Under the pieces are notes generated by a model, which was not told the origin of the DNA, did not search any database, and worked only from the letters and a program-made list of their open reading frames with translations. From NCBI GenBank assembly GCA_963815445.1, contig CAWFGV010000006.1, forward strand, positions 423,619-487,618: a stretch of 64,000 bases of DNA. The letters run 5' to 3'. Of this stretch, positions 7,879-15,707 are shown piece by piece; within the stretch, counting starts at the first letter, position 1, and every line of letters starts with the position of its first letter. The position numbers and the translations under genes were made by a program. Origin of the DNA: JANLYC01 sp963815445 (GTDB taxonomy: Bacteria; Actinomycetota; Actinomycetes; Propionibacteriales; Nocardioidaceae).

Positions 7879-9107
7879 TGACCGCCCCGGTCGCGACGAG
7901 CCGGACCACCCGCCGTGTCAACGTCACCGAGCGACGGTCGCCGTGGCGGCGCCTCGACTGGGCGTTGGTGACGTCGGCGGCGGCATTGCTGGCGATCGGC
8001 ACGATGCTCGTCTGGTCGGCGACGGCCGGCAACGAGGCGCTCACCGCGGGAGATCCGACGGCATACGTCGCCAGGCACCTCACGAACGTCGCGATCGGCC
8101 TCGTGCTGGCGTTCCTGATTGCCGCCACCGACCACCGGTGGGTGCGGATCTGGGCGCCGTTGGTCTACGTCGGTGCGGTGACGGGACTCGCTCTCGTGCT
8201 GTCCCCGGTCGGTGCCGTGATCAACGGCTCGCGCTCGTGGATCCTGGTCGGTGGCATGTCGATCCAACCGGCCGAGTTCGCCAAGCTCGGCGTCGTGGTG
8301 GGGCTGGCGCTCGTGCTCGCCGAGAAGACCGAGCACCGCAGCGGGCTCGCGCAGCTGCGGGACCGTGACGTCATCGCCGCCCTGCTCATCGTGGCGGTCC
8401 CGGCGGCGCTGATCATGGCGCAGCCCGACCTCGGGACCATGCTCGTGCTGACCGTGACGGTGTTCGGGCTGTTGGCGGTGGCAGGGACGCCGAAGCGTTG
8501 GCTGTTCGGCATGGCCGCCGCCGCGGTGCTCGCGGCCGTCGCGGCTGTTCAGCTCGGCGTCCTGAAGGGCTATCAGCTGCTGCGGTTCGAGGCGTTCATC
8601 GACCCCACGCTCGACCCTCGCGGTGCCGGGTACAACACGACGCAGGCACGGATCGCGATCGGCAACGGCGGACTGTTCGGGCAGGGCCTGTTCCACGGGT
8701 CGCAGACGCAGTCCGGGTTCGTCCCCGAGCAGCACACGGACTTCGTGTTCACGGTGGCGGGGGAGGAGCTGGGGCTGGTCGGGGCCGGCGCGATCATCGT
8801 GCTCTACCTCGTGCTGTTGTGGCGGGCGGTGCGGATCGCCACCCTGGCCGACGACATGTTCGGGCGGCTGGCCGGCGCCGGCATCGTCTGCTGGTTCGGT
8901 TTTCAGGCGTTCCAGAACATCGGGATGTGCCTGGGGATCATGCCGGTGACGGGCGTCCCGCTGCCGTTGGTGTCCTATGGCGGCACCTCGATGTTCGCGT
9001 CGTTGATGGCGATCGGGCTGCTGCTCAACATCCACCTGCGGACCGAGCGGTCGCTCGGCCTCGGCGTCGTCCTCCGCGGTCGTTATGCCCGCTCCCGCCG
9101 CATCTAG
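7872..9107 (+). CDS. rodA: RodA, SEDS-family peptidoglycan glycosyltransferase
   Basis: RodA polymerises lipid II during cell elongation and works with the PBP2 encoded just upstream. The 411-residue protein has the ten-helix SEDS layout. Conserved elements include GSRSWILVGGMSIQPAEFAKL, AQPDLGTM, the loop GNGGLFGQGLFHG with QTDF-type PEQHTDFVFTVAGEELG, and MPVTGVPLPLVSYGGTSM. The start lies inside the last codons of the PBP2 gene, so the two are translationally coupled. It is the last gene of the operon; a perfect long hairpin follows 13 bases later. Confidence 0.95.
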   Translation: MVMTAPVATSRTTRRVNVTERRSPWRRLDWALVTSAAALLAIGTMLVWSATAGNEALTAGDPTAYVARHLTNVAIGLVLAFLIAATDHRWVRIWAPLVYVGAVTGLALVLSPVGAVINGSRSWILVGGMSIQPAEFAKLGVVVGLALVLAEKTEHRSGLAQLRDRDVIAALLIVAVPAALIMAQPDLGTMLVLTVTVFGLLAVAGTPKRWLFGMAAAAVLAAVAAVQLGVLKGYQLLRFEAFIDPTLDPRGAGYNTTQARIAIGNGGLFGQGLFHGSQTQSGFVPEQHTDFVFTVAGEELGLVGAGAIIVLYLVLLWRAVRIATLADDMFGRLAGAGIVCWFGFQAFQNIGMCLGIMPVTGVPLPLVSYGGTSMFASLMAIGLLLNIHLRTERSLGLGVVLRGRYARSRRI

Positions 9108-9120
9108 CCTGGCCCTTGGC

Positions 9121-9164
9121 GTTTGCCTTGTTCACAAGCCAGGTGGCTTGTGAACAAGGCAAAC
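9121..9164. repeat. Long hairpin element (family B), copy 1
   Basis: Two perfectly complementary 20-bp arms (9121-9140 and 9145-9164) surround the 4-bp loop AGGT; the arm core is GCCTTGTTCACAAGCC. There is no T-run on either side, so it is not a standard intrinsic terminator, although a stem this long at the end of the rodA operon could stop transcription or protect the mRNA 3' end. Related copies are at 13169-13212, 27477-27520 and, decayed, 28173-28216. Confidence 0.92.
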
Positions 9165-9262
9165 GTGCCTTGGGGAGTGGGTATTTGCCTCGCTGACCTG
9201 TCGTTGGCCGCCCCCTCGTACGCTGAAGGCGTCACCCGGCGTACGACGAGAAGGGCAGGGCC

Positions 9263-9925
9263 ATGACCACACGGACTATCGGGGTACTCGGCACCGGCAT
9301 GGTGGGGCAGACCCTCAGCCGTCGCCTCGCCGGACTGGGGTATGACGTCATGGTCGGCGCGCGCTCACGTGACTCCGAGAGTCTGGCCGCCTTCGCCACG
9401 ATGGCGGGCGTCCAAACGGGATCGTTCGCCGATGCGGCCGCCTTCGGCGAGCTCGTCATCAACGCGACCAACGGACGCAACTCTCTCGAGGCGCTGCGCC
9501 AGGCCGGAACGGACAACTTCGCGGGCAAGACTGTCCTCGACGTCGCCAACGAGCTCGAGCCGGTGGAAGGCGGGTTCCCGCGGCCGCTCGCGACCAGTGA
9601 CGACTCGCTCGGACAGCGCATCCAGACCGCCTTCCCCGACGCGCGCGTGGTCAAGTCGCTCAGCACGATGAACTGCCAGGTCATGGTCGATCCGGGCAGC
9701 GTTGCTGGCGATCACGTGGTCTTCCTCAGTGGCGACCACGCCGACGCCAAGGGCATGGTCGCCGACATGCTGTCCGACTTCGGCTGGCGCCCGGCGCAGA
9801 TCTTCGATCTGGGCGGAATCGACAGCGCTGCCGCCGCCGAGATGACGATGAGCCTGTGGCTGCGCATCATGATCTCCCGCGGGCCCGATGCGCCTTCGTT
9901 CAACTTGGCGATCCACTCCGGCTAG
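9263..9925 (+). CDS. NADPH-dependent F420 reductase-like oxidoreductase
   Basis: This 220-residue protein starts MTTRTIGVLGTGMVG, a dinucleotide-binding GxGxxG motif, and continues with GYDVMVGARSRDS, where an Arg/Ser pair suits the NADP 2'-phosphate. VINATNG and VLDVANEL follow, as in the F420_oxidored (FNO-like) family. Many small members of this family are not proven F420 enzymes, so the cofactor is an inference. A possible -10 box (TACGCT, ~9219) and the sequence GAAGGGCAGGG in front of the ATG suggest its own transcription unit. Confidence 0.8.
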   Translation: MTTRTIGVLGTGMVGQTLSRRLAGLGYDVMVGARSRDSESLAAFATMAGVQTGSFADAAAFGELVINATNGRNSLEALRQAGTDNFAGKTVLDVANELEPVEGGFPRPLATSDDSLGQRIQTAFPDARVVKSLSTMNCQVMVDPGSVAGDHVVFLSGDHADAKGMVADMLSDFGWRPAQIFDLGGIDSAAAAEMTMSLWLRIMISRGPDAPSFNLAIHSG

Positions 9926-10226
9926 GGCGTCAGCCGCGCGGACGCCCGCCCATCGCCGCGCTCAGCTCTTTCCCGGGATCCGCTCCAGTCGGTGGCGCAG
10001 GGTCGGCCGAGCCGTGTCGGAGTGAGCCGCGGCGGGGCGGCGTGATCGCGACGGTGGCGATGCCGGTCGTCACAGCGGATCGTCGATTGATGGTCGGCTT
10101 CAGCATCCGTCCCCCTGGATAGGTGTCTGAGCACTGTATGGCCCTCTTTCTACCGTTTTGAAGTGCCGAGCACGTGACGCGTACCCTGAGTCGTTGATCC
10201 CGCCCAACCTCTGGAGCCCACCCGCC
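9926..10226 (+). other. Intergenic region with candidate promoter of the radical SAM gene
   Basis: About 300 bases carry no convincing gene. The distal part contains TACCCT at 10182-10187, a plausible -10 box that would give a leader of about 35 nt before the ATG at 10227. The frame of the radical SAM gene is open from 10158, but conserved sequence begins only after 10227. I see no repeat or RNA structure in the rest. Confidence 0.4.
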
Positions 10227-12155
10227 ATGCCTGTCGAGTCCGTCTTCGCGAAGCTCGAGCCACTGTTGCCGACCGTGCAGAAGCCGATCCAGTACGTCGG
10301 CGGCGAGCTCAACTCGACCGTCAAGGACTGGGACTCGGCCTCGGTGCGCTGGGCGCTGATGTACCCCGACGCCTACGAGGTCGGACTGCCCAACCAGGGT
10401 GTGCAGATCCTCTACGAGATCCTCAACGAGCGCGACTGGATCCTGGCCGAACGCACGTATGCCGTGTTCGCCGACATGGAGCAGGTGATGCGTGACAACG
10501 CGATCCCGCAGTTCACCGTCGACGGACACCGTCCGGTCGGCGAGTTCGACCTCCTCGGTCTGTCGTTCGCGACCGAGCTCGGCTACACCAACATGCTGAC
10601 GGCGCTGGACCTCGCCGGCATACCGCTGCGGGCGGCCGACCGCGACGACACCCATCCGCTCGTGGTCGCCGGCGGCCACTCGGCGTTCAACCCCGAGCCG
10701 ATCGCGGACTTCGTCGACGCCGCGGTGCTGGGCGACGGCGAGGAGATCGTGCTGGCGATCAGCGACCTGGTCCGTGAGTGGAAGGACGAGGGGAGTCCGG
10801 GCGGCCGGGACGAGGTGCTGATGCGGCTGGCGAAGTCCGGCGGGGTGTACGTGCCGAAGTTCTACGACGTCGACTATCTTCCGGACGGTCGGATCAAGCG
10901 GGTTGTCCCCAACCGGTCCGGGGTGCCGTGGCGTGTCCACAAGCACACGCTGATGGATCTCGACCAGTGGCCGTACCCCCGCAAGCCGCTCGTGCCCCTT
11001 GCCGAGACCGTCCACGAGCGGTACTCCGTGGAGATCTTCCGTGGCTGCACCCGGGGCTGCCGGTTCTGCCAGGCCGGGATGATCACTCGCCCCGTCCGCG
11101 AGCGGTCCATCAAGACCATCGGCGACATGGTGCAGAACGGCATCGAGAAGTCCGGCTTCGAGGAGGTCGGCCTGCTCTCACTGTCCAGCGCCGACCACAG
11201 CGAGATCGGCGAGGTCGCCAAGGGCCTCGCCGACCGGTACGACGGCACGAACGTGTCCCTGTCGCTGCCGTCCACGCGAGTCGACGCGTTCAACATCACG
11301 CTGGCCAACGAGTTCTCCCGCAATGGCCGCCGCTCCGGACTCACCTTCGCTCCCGAAGGTGGCTCCGAGCGGCTGCGCAAGGTCATCAACAAGATGGTGT
11401 CCGAGGAGGATCTGATCCGGACCGTGTCGGCGGCGTACTCCCATGGCTGGCGGCAGGTGAAGCTGTACTTCATGTGCGGCCTGCCGACCGAGACCGACGA
11501 GGACGTGCTCGAGATCGCCGACCTGGCAAAGAAGGTCATTGCGACCGGCCGTGAGGTCTCGGGCCGACGCGACATCCGCTGCACCGTGTCGATCGGCGGG
11601 TTCGTGCCCAAGCCGCATACGCCCTTCCAGTGGGCGGCGCAGCTCGACCACGAGACCACCGACTCGCGGCTGCAGAAGCTGCGCGACAACGTGCGCGCCG
11701 ACAAGCAGTACGGCCGCGCCATCGGCTTCCGCTACCACGACGGCAAGCCCGGCATCATCGAAGGTCTGCTCTCGCGTGGAGACCGCCGCGTCGGGCGCGT
11801 CATCGAGGAGGTCTGGCGCGACGGTGGTCGGTTCGACGGCTGGAGTGAGCACTTCTCGTACGACCGGTGGGTCGCGGCCTGCGAACGCGCGCTGGCGGAC
11901 GAGCCCGTCGACCTCGACTGGTTCACGGTGCGCGAGCGCGAGTACGCCGAGGTCCTGCCCTGGGACCACCTCGACTCCGGGCTCGACCGCGACTGGTTGT
12001 GGGAGGACTGGCAGGACGCGCTCAACCCCGCTGCCGCCGAGGTCGAGGACTGCCGGTGGACCCCGTGCTTCGACTGCGGCGTCTGCCCCGAGATGGGGAC
12101 GGAGATCCAGATGGGTCCGACCGGTCACCAGCTGCTGCCGCTGTCCGTCGTCTGA
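10227..12155 (+). CDS. TIGR03960-family B12-binding/radical SAM protein
   Basis: The 642-residue protein begins MPVESVFAKLEPLLPTVQKPIQYVGGE, the family's typical start. An N-terminal cobalamin-binding-like domain (about 25-230) precedes a radical SAM core with the 4Fe-4S motif C274-x3-C278-x2-C281 (FRGCTRGCRFCQAG). The C-terminus has another conserved Cys cluster (WTPCFDCGVCPEMG). The family is widespread, usually sits next to a DUF2344 protein and RNase E/G, and is thought to act on RNA or translation, but its substrate is unproven. Here the DUF2344 partner lies 5 kb away at 17092, separated by accessory genes. Confidence 0.92.
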   Translation: MPVESVFAKLEPLLPTVQKPIQYVGGELNSTVKDWDSASVRWALMYPDAYEVGLPNQGVQILYEILNERDWILAERTYAVFADMEQVMRDNAIPQFTVDGHRPVGEFDLLGLSFATELGYTNMLTALDLAGIPLRAADRDDTHPLVVAGGHSAFNPEPIADFVDAAVLGDGEEIVLAISDLVREWKDEGSPGGRDEVLMRLAKSGGVYVPKFYDVDYLPDGRIKRVVPNRSGVPWRVHKHTLMDLDQWPYPRKPLVPLAETVHERYSVEIFRGCTRGCRFCQAGMITRPVRERSIKTIGDMVQNGIEKSGFEEVGLLSLSSADHSEIGEVAKGLADRYDGTNVSLSLPSTRVDAFNITLANEFSRNGRRSGLTFAPEGGSERLRKVINKMVSEEDLIRTVSAAYSHGWRQVKLYFMCGLPTETDEDVLEIADLAKKVIATGREVSGRRDIRCTVSIGGFVPKPHTPFQWAAQLDHETTDSRLQKLRDNVRADKQYGRAIGFRYHDGKPGIIEGLLSRGDRRVGRVIEEVWRDGGRFDGWSEHFSYDRWVAACERALADEPVDLDWFTVREREYAEVLPWDHLDSGLDRDWLWEDWQDALNPAAAEVEDCRWTPCFDCGVCPEMGTEIQMGPTGHQLLPLSVV

Positions 12156-12208
12156 GCCCCACGGAGCCAGGGGCACCATCGTCTCCGGTGGTCACTGGCC
12201 TGACCCCC

Positions 12209-12532
12209 ATGAGCACGCAAGACCTGATCGAACGCTTCTTCACCACGCTCGAGGCACGTGACTGGGACGCTTGGGTGCAGACGGTCCATCCCGACGTCGT
12301 CTATGTCGTTCCCCAGACGCGTGAGCGCGCGCGCGGCCGAGACACCTACCTCCGCTTCAACCGTGAGTTCCCTGGTGACTGGCACCTGCGGCCGAAGCTC
12401 GTCTTGGCCGACGACGAGCACGGGGTGATCTGGTACGCCGCTCGCTACGGGCTGATCGCCTCCGTAACCGACTTCTGGCCGGCGCCGTACGACCCGCCGC
12501 CGGGTCGTGAGCACCTCGTCGAACGCTGGTGA
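12209..12532 (+). CDS. NTF2/SnoaL-like small protein
   Basis: The 107-residue protein MSTQDLIERFFTTLEARDWDAWVQTVHPDVVYVVPQTRE has the cone-shaped NTF2-like fold pattern: an N-terminal helix pair, RGRDTYLRF, and strands such as GVIWYAARYGL. Such proteins can be isomerases, dehydratases or small-molecule binders, and nothing here says which. The ATG at 12209 is preferred over upstream in-frame GTGs because the family starts with this helix. It overlaps the next gene by 4 bases. Confidence 0.75.
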   Translation: MSTQDLIERFFTTLEARDWDAWVQTVHPDVVYVVPQTRERARGRDTYLRFNREFPGDWHLRPKLVLADDEHGVIWYAARYGLIASVTDFWPAPYDPPPGREHLVERW

Positions 12533-13005
12533 GCCCGCAGATCAGGACCGCGACGCGCGCCGACGCGTCAAAGCTCGCGTCCCTGCGGCGTGCGTGGACC
12601 GAGGAGTACGCCGGGGAGTCCATCGACGACGACGGCTTCGCCGACGAGTTCGACGCGTGGTTCGCGCGCGAGGCCGACCAGCGCGTGATCTGGCTGGCCG
12701 AGCACGGTGGAGACGCGGTCGGCATGCTGAACATGCTGGTCTTCACGCGGATGCCGAGGCCGCGTCGTCCCGGCGAGCATCGACCCTCGCAGTGGGGCTA
12801 CATCGCGAACGTCTTCGTCCAGGCCTCCCGGCGCAACGCTGGGATCGGCCGGGGATTGCTCGACGTGGCCCTGCAGTACGCGGTAGACCATGGCTTCGTA
12901 CGCATCGTGCTGAGCCCGAGTGAGCTCTCGGTCCCCTTGTACGCGCGGGCTGGTTTCGTGCCGGCCACCTCGCTCATGATCCGACCGATCTCGCCAACCC
13001 CCTGA
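12529..13005 (+). CDS. GNAT-family N-acetyltransferase
   Basis: The 158-residue protein is a single GNAT domain. IRTATRADASKLASLRRAWTEEYAG is the N-terminal helical motif, WGYIANVFVQASRRNAGIGRGLLD carries the acetyl-CoA pyrophosphate loop (R-x-x-G-I-G), and IVLSPSELSVPLYARAGF is motif B. The substrate is unknown. A GTG start overlaps the preceding stop (GTGA). The last codons and the stop lie inside the first copy of a 17-bp tandem repeat, so the C-terminus may vary between strains. Confidence 0.85.
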   Translation: MSPQIRTATRADASKLASLRRAWTEEYAGESIDDDGFADEFDAWFAREADQRVIWLAEHGGDAVGMLNMLVFTRMPRPRRPGEHRPSQWGYIANVFVQASRRNAGIGRGLLDVALQYAVDHGFVRIVLSPSELSVPLYARAGFVPATSLMIRPISPTP

Positions 13006-13043
13006 GCCGGCCAACTGCTTGAGGCGGCCAACCCCCTGAGGCG
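12993..13043 (+). repeat. 17-bp tandem repeat, 3 units
   Basis: Units at 12993-13009, 13010-13026 and 13027-13043 share GCCAAC and CTTGAGGCG-like segments; a fourth begins GCCACC. The stop codon of the GNAT gene falls in the first unit. The repeat is unrelated to the three larger repeat families. Confidence 0.75.
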
Positions 13044-13168
13044 GCCACCGGCATACGGGCGGTGTCGCCGCGGGCGCGGATGCTTGAGCACGCAAGCAAC
13101 CGAGGCAGTCATCAATAGCCAAGCAATACTCACAAGCAACCAAGGCAACTCTGCTGTCCCCAAGGGAG

Positions 13169-13212
13169 GTTTGCCTTGTTCACAAGCCACCTGGCTTGTG
13201 AACAAGGCAAAC
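13169..13212. repeat. Long hairpin element (family B), copy 2
   Basis: Two perfect 20-bp arms (13169-13188 and 13193-13212) surround the loop ACCT, the reverse complement of the loop at 9141. Flanks TGCTGTCCCCAAGG upstream and CGCGGAGGG downstream also match copy 4, so the element is longer than the hairpin. It lies between the converging GNAT and MFS genes, and its flank includes the MFS stop codon. Confidence 0.92.
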
Positions 13213-13220
13213 GCGGAGGG

Positions 13221-14447
13221 TCAGGTGGGCAGCAGCGGGGTGGGGGTGGAGGGGGTGGTGGGGGAGGAGAGGTCGTCTTCGAGGTAGCGCGGTTTGGAGA
13301 CGAGGACGCCCGCCACCGCTTGCGGGACCAGCAGGGCCACCAGGACCAGCAGCGGCACGGTCCAACCACCCGTCGCGCCGTACAACGCCCCCATCATGAA
13401 GGGACCCACGGCCGCCAGCAGATACCCGACGCTCTGCGTGAAGCCGGACAGCGCTGCCGTCCCGTCGCTGGTCCTGGCACGCAGCCCGATCAGGGTCAGC
13501 ACGAGCGGGAACATCCCCGTTCCGACACCGATGAGCAGCGCCCACGCCAGCGCGCCGGCCGACGGCCACAGGATCAGCCCGGCGTAGCCGACGGCGTAGC
13601 TCGCGCATAGCGAGAGGATGAGCGGCGCCTGATTGGTCAGGCGGACCGCGACCGAGGGCAGCACGAACGAGATCGGGATCGAGATCGCGGTGGACGTGCC
13701 CAGCAGGAGACCCGCTGTCTGGGCCGAGAAACCCGCGTCCCGAAAGATCTGGGGAAGCCACCCGAAGACGGCGTACGCCTGCATCGACTGGGCGCCGAAG
13801 AAGATCGCCATCATCCACGCCAACGGAGAGCGTGCCGTCTCCCGCGCGCTGATGCCGCGGCTGCGTCCCGACTCTGGCCGCACGTCGTGTCGCAGCAGCG
13901 CCAGCCACGGGATGGCCGCCACCAACGCGGTGGCCGCCCACAGCGCGAGTCCCCAGCGCCACGAACCGAGTGCGTCCGCGACCGGCACGGTCAGGACGGA
14001 GGCGAACGTCAGACCCACCGACAACGCCGTCGTGTAGATCGCGGTGACGAACCCGATCCGGTCGGGGAAGTGCAGCTTGACCAACGAAGGGAGTAGGACG
14101 TTCGCCGTAGCCATCCCTGCCAGCGCCGGGATGGTGGTCACGACGAACAGTGCCGACGAGTCGACGCTCGAGCGCAGCGACAGGGTCACCGCTGTGAGCA
14201 GCAGCGAGGCCAGCATCACCCGGTGCATCCCGAAGCGGCGACCGGCCCAGGGTGCCAGCCCGCCGAAGCCGGCGAAACACAGCACCGGGAGAGTCGTCAC
14301 GACGCCGGCTGTCGTGGTCCCCATCGACAGGCCCGATCGGATCTCGTCCAGCACCGGTCCCACGCTGACCGCGGTCGGCCGGAGGTTGACGGCGAGCACC
14401 GTGAGGCCGATCAGGAGGAGCAGCTGCTCACCACGTCGTGTGATCAC
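13221..14447 (-). CDS. MFS transporter, CynX/NimT-like
   Basis: This 408-residue transporter has twelve predicted helices. The start VITRRGEQLLLLIGLTVLAVNLRPTAVSVGPVLDEI resembles the CynX/NimT branch (cyanate and 2-nitroimidazole transporters), and WAGRRFGMHRVMLASLLL is the MFS motif A region. GTG at 14447 is chosen because the first helix follows directly; the upstream open frame is low-complexity. The substrate is not deducible. The C-terminal tail is rich in Ser, Thr and Pro. Confidence 0.85.
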   Translation of the reverse strand: MITRRGEQLLLLIGLTVLAVNLRPTAVSVGPVLDEIRSGLSMGTTTAGVVTTLPVLCFAGFGGLAPWAGRRFGMHRVMLASLLLTAVTLSLRSSVDSSALFVVTTIPALAGMATANVLLPSLVKLHFPDRIGFVTAIYTTALSVGLTFASVLTVPVADALGSWRWGLALWAATALVAAIPWLALLRHDVRPESGRSRGISARETARSPLAWMMAIFFGAQSMQAYAVFGWLPQIFRDAGFSAQTAGLLLGTSTAISIPISFVLPSVAVRLTNQAPLILSLCASYAVGYAGLILWPSAGALAWALLIGVGTGMFPLVLTLIGLRARTSDGTAALSGFTQSVGYLLAAVGPFMMGALYGATGGWTVPLLVLVALLVPQAVAGVLVSKPRYLEDDLSSPTTPSTPTPLLPT

Positions 14448-14500
14448 GATCCCCGATTCTCGTCCCGATGGGTGTGGACCCGGTGGCCGGGGCGCAGCAG

Positions 14501-15046
14501 TCAGGCGCGGGCACGCACGGCGTAGTACCTGCTCGCGTCGGATCGGTACATGAACACCAGCGCGCCGATCGCTATCCCGAGGTTGAGCACGGTGAAGAGC
14601 ACCGACAGGAGCGTCCCGCTGCCGCCGACCAACGTCAACATCGAGAGCAGAATGTTGAAGGCGCCAAGCACCGTGGCCACGGTTCGGGCCCACCTCTTGC
14701 CCTTCCCGTTCGCCGAGGCCATCCACAGCCACAGCGCGATGCCGATGAGACCGAACACCACCACCGAGACGAAATAGGCGGTGAAGGCAGAGTCGAGCTG
14801 CGACTGGGTGTAGTTGGCATCGGACTTCTGCAGCTGAGCGCGGATGTCATCCTTCAGCGACCCGATGAAGATCAGCGTGGCAACCAGGTAGACCGCGCTC
14901 AGCACGGCGCCGACACGCATGAGCATCACCGCTGTCCGGATCGACGGCGGCTGTTCGGTCGGCGGGGCCGCGGCGTCGTACTCCCGGTTCGCTGCCTCCT
15001 GCGGGTACGGCTGGAAGGGTTCCTGGGACGGTGGCTGGTCGGTCAC
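14501..15046 (-). CDS. Membrane protein with Pro-rich N-terminus, unknown function
   Basis: The 181-residue protein begins with a 35-residue cytoplasmic segment rich in Pro, Gln and Glu (MTDQPPSQEPFQPYPQE), followed by four predicted membrane helices. A short charged loop (SLKDDIRAQLQKSDANYTQSQLDSAFTA) separates helices one and two. This architecture is common in actinobacterial proteins of unknown function. A GTG start is used. It is transcribed away from the ArsR gene, so the ArsR operator region lies between them. Confidence 0.7.
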   Translation of the reverse strand: MTDQPPSQEPFQPYPQEAANREYDAAAPPTEQPPSIRTAVMLMRVGAVLSAVYLVATLIFIGSLKDDIRAQLQKSDANYTQSQLDSAFTAYFVSVVVFGLIGIALWLWMASANGKGKRWARTVATVLGAFNILLSMLTLVGGSGTLLSVLFTVLNLGIAIGALVFMYRSDASRYYAVRARA

Positions 15047-15106
15047 GCGGCCGAGCCTAGAGCACCGCCGAAGGCTGGTTGGGGAGACGGTTGCCGACGA
15101 AGATGT

Positions 15107-15134
15107 GAGAGGTTACTCTCGAGAGATGTCTCTC
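15107..15134 (+). promoter_or_regulatory. Overlapping inverted repeats across the ArsR start codon
   Basis: GAGAG-GTTA-CTCTC (15107-15120) runs into the perfect palindrome CTCTCGAGAG (15116-15125) and then GAGAGATGTCTCTC (15121-15134), which contains the ATG. This is a compact candidate operator; a winged-helix repressor bound here would block its own synthesis. The GAGAG just before ATG may also serve as the ribosome binding site. Confidence 0.55.
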
Positions 15135-15707
15135 AAGAATCCGCTGGGCGATGTCGAGATCACTGACTCGGACACGATGCGAGCCCTGTCCCATCCGGTC
15201 AGGCTGGCGATCCTGAGCCGGCTGCAGCGACACGGACCTGCCACCGCTACGCAGCTCAGCTCCCACGTCGACGCCACCCCGTCGGTCGCCAGCTGGCATC
15301 TGCGCCACCTTGCCCAGTTCGGCCTCATCACCGAGGCGGAGAGTCCGGACAAGCGGCAGCGCTACTGGCAGGCCGTGTCCCGTGGCTTCCGGTTCGAGAT
15401 TCCGGACGACGCCGAAGGACGAGCGGCGGGCCACCGGCTCCGCGACGCGATGCATGCCGCCAACCTCGCCCAGCTGAGCGGGTGGGTCCAGAACATTCAG
15501 CCGCACCTCCCGCCCGAGTGGGACCAGGTCGCCGGCGCCTCGAACACCCGCGTCGACGTCACGGCAACGGAGGCGGCGGGCATCATCGAAAAGTTCGAAG
15601 AGATCCTGGCGCCCTTCGTGAACCGGGACGGCGCCGACCTTCCCGCGGATGCGCGCTCCACCCGCTTTCTGCGGTACTACATGCCGGCGGCCGACGATGC
15701 CGACTGA
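15126..15707 (+). CDS. ArsR-type winged-helix transcriptional regulator
   Basis: The 193-residue protein has an N-terminal winged helix (about 15-95): MRALSHPVRLAILSRLQRHGPATATQLSSHVDATPSVASWHLRHLAQFGLI. The C-terminal half is helical and lacks the cysteine clusters of metal-sensing ArsR proteins, so a small-molecule or physical signal is more likely. The gene overlaps the following MFS transporter by 11 bases, the usual arrangement of such a regulator with the exporter it controls. Inverted repeats over the start codon suggest autoregulation. Confidence 0.88.
   Translation: MSLKNPLGDVEITDSDTMRALSHPVRLAILSRLQRHGPATATQLSSHVDATPSVASWHLRHLAQFGLITEAESPDKRQRYWQAVSRGFRFEIPDDAEGRAAGHRLRDAMHAANLAQLSGWVQNIQPHLPPEWDQVAGASNTRVDVTATEAAGIIEKFEEILAPFVNRDGADLPADARSTRFLRYYMPAADDAD

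Noticed and set aside
9121..9164. Family B hairpins as ordinary intrinsic terminators
   Set aside because: No T-run follows any copy, copies occur in both orientations and at a divergent spot (28173), so termination may be incidental.
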